NCBI GenBank assembly: GCA_040255585.1
Contig: JBDZVI010000037.1
Coordinates: 1-27,108, forward strand
Length of the DNA stretch: 27,108 bases
Direction: 5' to 3'
Source of the DNA: JAAYYF01 sp040255585
GTDB taxonomy: Bacteria > Deinococcota > Deinococci > Deinococcales > Trueperaceae
Positions 22,526 to 27,108 of the stretch are shown here, one piece after another. Within the stretch, counting starts at the first letter, position 1. Every line of letters begins with the position of its first letter. A program made the position numbers and the translations under genes. Under the pieces are notes generated by a model. The model saw only the letters and a program-made list of their open reading frames with translations, did not search any database and was not told the DNA's origin.

Positions 22526-23569
22526 GTGCGCGAAGAGCTACCAGTGGAACGGGTTAGCGCGGTGCCGCATGCCAGAAGCCCGGAGTACGCCGCCGGGCCG
22601 CTCGTCATCACGGGCGACCAGGTCGCGGGCCTGCTCGACATGGGCATCTGCATAGGCCTGATGCGCACGGCCCTGACGGCGCTCAGCACCGACCGGGCCC
22701 GCCAGATGGTACGCCCCGTCCTCCCCCTCCACGGCCGCAACGTGCTGGGGATGATGCCCGCCTACGATCAGGCCTCCGAGATGGCGGGCGTGAAGGTCCT
22801 GAGCGTCTTCCCCGACAACTACCGCAGCGGCAGGCCGTCGCACCAGGGGCTGATCCTCCTGTTCGAGACGCGTGGCGGAGCCGTCAAAGCTGTGGTCGAC
22901 GCCGAGGCCGTCACCGCCATCCGCACTGCGGCGGCGTCCGCGGCTGCGACCGACGCCCTGGCCAGGCCGGACGCCGATCACCTAGCCATCCTCGGCACCG
23001 GCGTCCAGGCCAGGCAGCACCTCGAGGCGATGGCGCGCGTCAGGCAGCTGCGCACCGTCAGCGTGTGGGACCGCCAACCGGACCGCGCCGAAGCCTTCGC
23101 CCGGTACGCGCGCACCGCGATCGGCCTCCCCGTCAGCGCCTACGCCACCGTCGCGGAGGCCACGGCCGACGCCGACATCATCTGCACCGTCACCGCCGCC
23201 ACGGAGCCCATCCTCTTCGCACCCGACGTGAAACCCGGCGCGCACGTCAACGCCGTCGGCTCGTGCACTCCTAAGGCGCGCGAACTGGGCAGCGATCTGG
23301 TCGCCGCCGGCAGGGTCTTCGTCGACTGGCTGCCGGCGGCCCTCAAGGAAGCCGGCGACCTCCTGCTAGCCATCGCGGACGGCGCCGTAACGGAGAGTCA
23401 CGTGCTGGGCACGGTCGGGAGCGTCCTCGCCGGGGAGCTGCCGGGCAGGACGAGCCCCACCGAGATAACCGTCTTCGAATCGCTCGGCCAAGCGGTGCAG
23501 GACCTGCTGGCCGCCGACTACGTGTTCGCCGCGCTGCAGACCGGCTCGCGAAGGGAGCCATCGGCATGA
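22526..23569 (+). CDS. Ornithine cyclodeaminase/mu-crystallin-family NAD(P)-dependent enzyme
   Basis: The protein is 347 residues from GTG at 22526, set by AGGAGGT just upstream. The first part has MPAYDQASEMAGVKVLSVFP with the conserved lysine of the family (about K90) and VDAEAVTAIRTAAASAAATD. A Rossmann nucleotide-binding unit follows: LAILGTGVQARQHLEAMARV, VSVWDRQPDRAEAFARYA, ADIICTVTAATEPIL and AHVNAVGSCTPKARELGSD. Family members deaminate ornithine to proline or reduce cyclic ketimines, or act as alanine or delta-1-pyrroline-2-carboxylate reductases; the sequence does not decide between these. Its stop overlaps the dipeptidase start (ATGA), and binding-protein genes for peptides follow, so an amino-acid or imino-acid catabolic step is likely. 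Confidence 0.9.
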   Translation: MREELPVERVSAVPHARSPEYAAGPLVITGDQVAGLLDMGICIGLMRTALTALSTDRARQMVRPVLPLHGRNVLGMMPAYDQASEMAGVKVLSVFPDNYRSGRPSHQGLILLFETRGGAVKAVVDAEAVTAIRTAAASAAATDALARPDADHLAILGTGVQARQHLEAMARVRQLRTVSVWDRQPDRAEAFARYARTAIGLPVSAYATVAEATADADIICTVTAATEPILFAPDVKPGAHVNAVGSCTPKARELGSDLVAAGRVFVDWLPAALKEAGDLLLAIADGAVTESHVLGTVGSVLAGELPGRTSPTEITVFESLGQAVQDLLAADYVFAALQTGSRREPSA

Positions 23570-24717
23570 ACCAGAGTCACGCGCTCACCGACGCCCAGCT
23601 CGACCACGCCCGCAGACTGCACGAGGACAGCATCGTCATCGACATGCTCTTCCAGGGGCCGATCGGCACCTACTCCCTGCCGGCCGAGCTCGAGGACGAA
23701 CTCCTCACGCTCGCGCGGAGCGCGCGCCCCGGCGACGAGGCCGAGCAGGTGCGCTACGCCAGCGAACTAGTCCGCCACTGGTACACGAACGGCAAGCTCG
23801 CGGACCTCTACGAGGAGTGCTGGACCGAGAGCGGCATCACGGCCGCATGCCGCCAGCTCTCCATCCGGACGCAAGACTCCCTCATGCGCAGCCTCGTCGG
23901 CGTCCAGGAGGAGTTCGACCATAAGCCGTGGCTCGTCAAGGCGCGCACGGCCGCCGAGATCGAGCGGGCGCATGCGACCGGCCGGCGTGCGGGGATCGTC
24001 ACGAGCCAGGAGGCGGAAGGGTACGGCAAGGACCTTGGGCTCCTCGAGCTCGCCTACGACTTCGGCCTCAGAGTCCAGCAGCTCACGTACAACAACCACA
24101 ACCTGATCGGCGCGGGGTGCATGGAGCCCAACGACGCGGGGCTCAGCCGCTTCGGCATGCGTTTCGTGGCCAAGTGCGACGAGCTCGGCATCGTGGTCGA
24201 CACGTCGCACTGCGGGCGGCAGACGACGCTCGACGCGTGCGCCTACTCGGAGCGACCGGTGGTGGCTACCCACACCGGCGCCTCTGCGGTCTACGCGCAC
24301 GACCGCTGCAAGAGCGACGCGGAGCTACGGGCAATCGCGGAGACGGGCGGCGTGATCGGCGTCTTCGCCATGCCGTGGTTCGTGGCGCCTGACCCTGCGA
24401 ACTCCACCCTTGACCACGTGCTCGACCACGTCGACCACATAGTGAGCCTCGTCGGCATCGACAGCGTGGGCATCGGCACGGACTGGCCCATGCCGCAGAC
24501 TAGGTGGATGGCGCTGGAGTTCAAGCGCCTGATAGCTCCGACTATCGGGTTCGCGCCGGGCGACGGGCCCTCGACCGAGTGGATCCACGGTCTAAAGGAT
24601 TACCGCGAGTTCCCCAACGTCACCGCTGGCCTGCTCGCCCGGGGGTACAGCGATGTGGACGCCGCCAAGGTCATCGGAGGCAACTGGTTGAGAGTGCTGC
24701 GGGAGGTGTGCGGCTGA
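23566..24717 (+). CDS. M19-family (membrane/renal dipeptidase-type) metallohydrolase, variant metal site
   Basis: A 383-residue TIM-barrel hydrolase of peptidase family M19, which cleaves dipeptides including those with a D-residue. Most active-site positions can be seen: E149 (TSQEAEGYG), H215 (VVDTSHCG), H236 (VVATHTGAS), R247 (YAHDRCKSDAE) and D306 (VGIGTDW). The N-terminal metal ligands are different: where the family has D-G-H-N-D, this protein has D26-M-L-F-Q, so both the His and the second Asp are missing. No signal peptide is present, so it acts in the cytosol. It is translationally coupled to the cyclodeaminase-family gene upstream and sits before a peptide ABC transporter. It may hydrolyse imported dipeptides or a related amide, perhaps with one metal. 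Confidence 0.88.
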   Translation: MNQSHALTDAQLDHARRLHEDSIVIDMLFQGPIGTYSLPAELEDELLTLARSARPGDEAEQVRYASELVRHWYTNGKLADLYEECWTESGITAACRQLSIRTQDSLMRSLVGVQEEFDHKPWLVKARTAAEIERAHATGRRAGIVTSQEAEGYGKDLGLLELAYDFGLRVQQLTYNNHNLIGAGCMEPNDAGLSRFGMRFVAKCDELGIVVDTSHCGRQTTLDACAYSERPVVATHTGASAVYAHDRCKSDAELRAIAETGGVIGVFAMPWFVAPDPANSTLDHVLDHVDHIVSLVGIDSVGIGTDWPMPQTRWMALEFKRLIAPTIGFAPGDGPSTEWIHGLKDYREFPNVTAGLLARGYSDVDAAKVIGGNWLRVLREVCG

Positions 24718-24800
24718 TGATCAGAGCCGATGCTCGGGAATGAACCACCACCACGCGAGCTTCCTCGAAGCGCCCTGAGGCCCCTCGAGACATCTCACGA

Positions 24801-24845
24801 CGTAGACCTCAAGAACGTAGACCTCAAGAACGTAGACCTCAAGAA
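24801..24845. repeat. Three perfect tandem copies of a 15-bp unit in the leader of the binding-protein gene
   Basis: CGTAGACCTCAAGAA is repeated at 24801-24815, 24816-24830 and 24831-24845 without a mismatch. The array ends 16 bases before the ATG of the substrate-binding protein gene. It lies in the intercistronic leader (24718-24861), which otherwise shows nothing clear. The unit is in frame with the downstream gene but lies before its signal peptide, so it is probably not translated. Confidence 0.9.
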
Positions 24846-24861
24846 ACGGAGCCCTGAGAAC

Positions 24862-26385
24862 ATGACGACAGCCCCCACCCCCAGACAAGCACCACGCAGG
24901 CGGCTCGCCGTGATCCTGCCGGCCCTCCTCGCCACCCTGCTCACGTTCACGACCGCGACCGCTCAGACCGCCACGCCCACTGAGTTGGTGGTGGCCGTCA
25001 CCGCCATCGGCAACACGCTGGACGCGGCGGTAGCGAACTTCACCAACACCACTATCGCCATGAACCACGTCTACGACCGGATCGTCGACTTCGACGAGAA
25101 CTTCGAGTTCGCGCCCGGCGTAGCCACGAGCTGGGAGTTCGTGGACGCCACGACCTTCAAGGTGACGCTGGGAGACGGCTTCGTGTTCCACAACGGAGCG
25201 CCGCTCACGGCCCAGGACATCGTGTTCTCGGTCGAGCGCCTGCGCGAGGTACCGCGCCTCGCCTCGGTCATGAACAACATCGCCTCGACGGAAGCGACGG
25301 GAGCGTCCGAGGTGACCATCAAGCTGGTGGAACCGAACAGCTCGACCATCCGCGAACTGATGGCCGCAGCGCACGTCCTCAACCAGGCGTACAGTGAGAC
25401 TCCGGGCGCTGACTTCGCGAACAAGCCGATCGGCACAGGCCCGTACATCGTGAAGAACTTCGTGCCGGGCGACAGGCTCGAGCTGGAGGCGTGGGCCGAC
25501 TACCCGTTCGCCGCGCCCGCCATCCCCCGCATCGTGTTCAGGACCATCCCAGAAGATGCCAACCGCTACATCGCCGCCGAGACGGGCGAGGCGCAGTTCG
25601 CCGCCATCAGCTTCCACGACCTCGCGCGCGCCGAGAGCAACCCGCGCCTGAACGTCATCCAGCAGAAGACCACCAACACCGCCTTCATCTCCATGAACAC
25701 GCAGAAGGCGCCGTTCGACAACACGAACGTCAGGCTCGCCATGGCTTACGCCACCGACAAGGAGGGCCTGGCCGTCGTCCAGGGCGGCTCGACCGTCATC
25801 GACAGCATGACGCCCACCATGTTCTCCACCTACTACGCCTCGCCGAACGTGCCGACCTTCGACCTCGAGAAGGCCAGGCAGCTGCTGGAGGCCGAGGGCT
25901 ACGGCCCCGCCAACCCGCTCAAGTTCGACATGTGGACGTACGGCGGCAACACGTCCGTGGCTGAGACGTATCAGGCGCTGCTCAGCGCCATCGGCGTGGA
26001 GATGACCATCAAGAACTTCGAGTTCGGCGTGTTCCTCGAGGGGATGGCGCGCGGCGAGTACCAGATGCTGTCCGGCTCGTGGAACAACATCACCGGCGAC
26101 CCGATGAGCGCCCTGGAGAACTATTGGAGCGGGAGCTTCGGCTCCCAGAACATCTCGTTCTTCGAGAACGCGCGCGTCGACGAGCTGTACGACCTGGCCA
26201 AGGGCGCCGTCGACAGCTCCGTGCTGATCGACGCCGCACGCGAGGTGCAAGAGATAGCGGCCGCGGAGATGCCCATCATCCCCACATTCAGCACGCTCGC
26301 GCTGTTCGCGTTCGACGCGCGGCTCGTCGGGGTCGAGACGTATCCGAGCTCGCTCTACTCGTTCCGGCACGCCCGGTTCGAGTAA
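24862..26385 (+). CDS. Dipeptide/oligopeptide ABC transporter substrate-binding protein (family 5, DppA/OppA-like)
   Basis: A 507-residue family-5 extracytoplasmic binding protein. The signal peptide has a basic start (PRQAPRRR), a hydrophobic core (LAVILPALLATLLTFTTA) and a likely signal peptidase I site near ATAQ-T; no lipobox Cys is present. Family features follow in order: YDRIVDFDENFEFAPGVATS, the FHNGAPLTAQDIVFSVERLR motif, IGTGPYIVKNFVPGDRLELE, the RLAMAYATDK segment, ARQLLEAEGYGPANPL and a final FSTLALFAFDARLVGVETYP. It captures a peptide or similar ligand outside the membrane and hands it to the permeases encoded next. The ATG is chosen from the signal peptide and a GGAG ten bases before it; the frame is open upstream through the 15-bp repeats. 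It is the third gene of the operon. Confidence 0.93.
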   Translation: MTTAPTPRQAPRRRLAVILPALLATLLTFTTATAQTATPTELVVAVTAIGNTLDAAVANFTNTTIAMNHVYDRIVDFDENFEFAPGVATSWEFVDATTFKVTLGDGFVFHNGAPLTAQDIVFSVERLREVPRLASVMNNIASTEATGASEVTIKLVEPNSSTIRELMAAAHVLNQAYSETPGADFANKPIGTGPYIVKNFVPGDRLELEAWADYPFAAPAIPRIVFRTIPEDANRYIAAETGEAQFAAISFHDLARAESNPRLNVIQQKTTNTAFISMNTQKAPFDNTNVRLAMAYATDKEGLAVVQGGSTVIDSMTPTMFSTYYASPNVPTFDLEKARQLLEAEGYGPANPLKFDMWTYGGNTSVAETYQALLSAIGVEMTIKNFEFGVFLEGMARGEYQMLSGSWNNITGDPMSALENYWSGSFGSQNISFFENARVDELYDLAKGAVDSSVLIDAAREVQEIAAAEMPIIPTFSTLALFAFDARLVGVETYPSSLYSFRHARFE

Positions 26386-26412
26386 GGGTTCGCGCAAGGC
26401 CCATGCGTAAGA

Positions 26413-26460
26413 CGTCGGGCGTCGGCAGGGTCGCTCATGCGGCTCCGCCGACGCCCGACG
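26413..26460 (+). terminator. Strong intercistronic hairpin between binding-protein and permease genes
   Basis: CGTCGGGCGTCGGC (26413-26426) and GCCGACGCCCGACG (26447-26460) are perfect 14-bp arms around a 20-base loop. It starts 28 bases after the binding-protein stop. There is no T-run and the permease follows 85 bases later, so partial termination or protection of the upstream mRNA 3' end is more likely than full termination. Confidence 0.75.
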
Positions 26461-26545
26461 CGGCAACCACGACGCATCCGGCCGCCGAGCCCAAGCCGCG
26501 GGGGTCCACCCCGACGCTCACCAAGCCGACCGGTAGAGGGAAGCC

Positions 26546-27108
26546 ATGACCAGCTACGTGTTGAAGCGCCTGACGCACATCATCCCGGTGCTCATCGCCA
26601 CCACCCTGCTCGTCTTCGCGCTTCTCTCCCTGAGCCCGAGCGACCCGGCGCAACTGATCCTCGGCCTCGGCGCCAAACCGGAACAGCTGGCGATGATGCG
26701 GGAGCAGCTCGGTCTGGACGACCCGCTCCTCGTCAGGTACGCGCGCTACATGGGCGGCGTCTTGACCGGCGACTTCGGGACGTCTTACTCCACCAAGCGA
26801 CCCGTGCTCGAGATGATCGGCGTACGCTTGCCCAACACGCTCATCCTGGCGTTCGGCTCACTCGCGTTGATCCTGATAGTGGCGATACCGCTCGGCGTCG
26901 CCCTGGCTGTGCGGCAGAACTCGCTCTTCGACAACGTCATGCGCGTGCTGACGCTCCTCACCGCCGCCATGCCCAGCTTCTGGCTGGGGCTGATGCTCAT
27001 CCTCCTCTTCTCCGTGAAGCTGGGCTGGCTGCCGTCGAGCGGGCTCGACAACGTGCGGGCCGCCATCATGCCGCTCATCTGCCTTGCCGTAGCCGGCTGG
27101 ACCGTGAC
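26546..27108 (+). CDS. Dipeptide/oligopeptide ABC transporter permease, DppB/OppB type (runs off right edge)
   Basis: The frame is open from the ATG at 26546 to the window end, giving 187 codons. It begins MTSYVLKRLTHIIPVLIATT, the standard opening of the DppB/OppB subunit with its first membrane helix. It continues with LLSLSPSDPAQLILGLGAKP, the family segment REQLGLDDPLLVRYARYMGG, GDFGTSYSTKRPVLEMIGVR, and then the first BPD_transp_1 helices (LPNTLILAFGSLALILIVAI, PLGVALAVRQNSLFDNVMRV and MPSFWLGLMLILLFSVKLGW). The C-terminal part with the EAA loop lies outside the window. AGAGGGAAG before the ATG is the ribosome binding site. With the binding protein upstream it forms a family-5 importer; the second permease and ATPases are expected to the right. 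Confidence 0.94.
   Translation, partial: MTSYVLKRLTHIIPVLIATTLLVFALLSLSPSDPAQLILGLGAKPEQLAMMREQLGLDDPLLVRYARYMGGVLTGDFGTSYSTKRPVLEMIGVRLPNTLILAFGSLALILIVAIPLGVALAVRQNSLFDNVMRVLTLLTAAMPSFWLGLMLILLFSVKLGWLPSSGLDNVRAAIMPLICLAVAGWTV

Noticed and set aside
24801..24845. The three 15-bp repeats as a CRISPR array.
   Set aside because: The copies are directly adjacent with no spacers, the unit is too short, and there are no cas genes.
24721..26466. A 581-codon reverse-strand frame opposite the substrate-binding protein gene.
   Set aside because: It covers the binding-protein gene, which has clear family motifs and a signal peptide; the reverse frame has none.

Overview
The window is a GC-rich bacterial chromosome segment, probably a scaffold assembled from short reads: it contains one run of 100 Ns flanked on both sides by the same 55-base sequence. 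Several things fit a Deinococcota lineage of the Truepera type: a BTAD-type regulator whose activator domain sits at the C-terminus behind an ATPase and a helical repeat region, many solo lipoproteins with beta-helix or beta-propeller folds, GTG starts, and some starts placed where a leaderless transcript would begin. This assignment is an inference from gene content; there is no rRNA or other marker here to confirm it.

Layout. 1-2.1 kb: the N-terminal part of a SAM-dependent methyltransferase (runs off the left edge), a cupin protein divergent from a MarR-family regulator with two matching operator-like inverted repeats between them, and the decayed 3' end of an amidase gene. 2.1-12.3 kb: a large ATPase/BTAD transcription factor followed in the same direction by four predicted lipoproteins (an Ig/PKD-like protein, two DUF1565-type right-handed beta-helix proteins and a beta-propeller protein). 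These look like a cell-surface locus. 12.4-14.6 kb: a YihY/BrkB membrane protein, an MmcQ/YjbR-like protein fused to a helix-hairpin-helix tail, and a VOC (glyoxalase-fold) protein. 14.8-17.9 kb: a VapBC toxin-antitoxin pair, a convergent SPFH(stomatin)-NfeD pair, and a MazEF pair preceded by a perfect 15-bp-arm palindrome. The mazF gene is artificially broken by the N gap. 18.1-21.0 kb: two tandem paralogous beta-propeller lipoproteins that overlap by ATGA. 21.1-27.1 kb: a divergent regulator with a GTP-cyclohydrolase-III/GGDEF-like segment and a C-terminal HTH, facing an operon of ornithine-cyclodeaminase/mu-crystallin-type enzyme, M19-type dipeptidase, dipeptide/oligopeptide ABC substrate-binding protein, and the first permease (runs off the right edge).

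How the parts work together (inference). The last block reads as one uptake-and-catabolism operon: import of a peptide or imino-acid-like compound, hydrolysis by the M19-type enzyme, NAD(P)-dependent conversion by the cyclodeaminase-family enzyme, and control by the divergent regulator. The 2-12 kb block reads as a regulator with its surface-protein regulon; three CGCACCG repeats at its junction resemble SARP binding sites. Non-coding structure adds likely regulation: a hairpin between the binding-protein and permease genes, three perfect 15-bp repeats in the leader of the binding-protein gene, and the palindrome in front of mazE.
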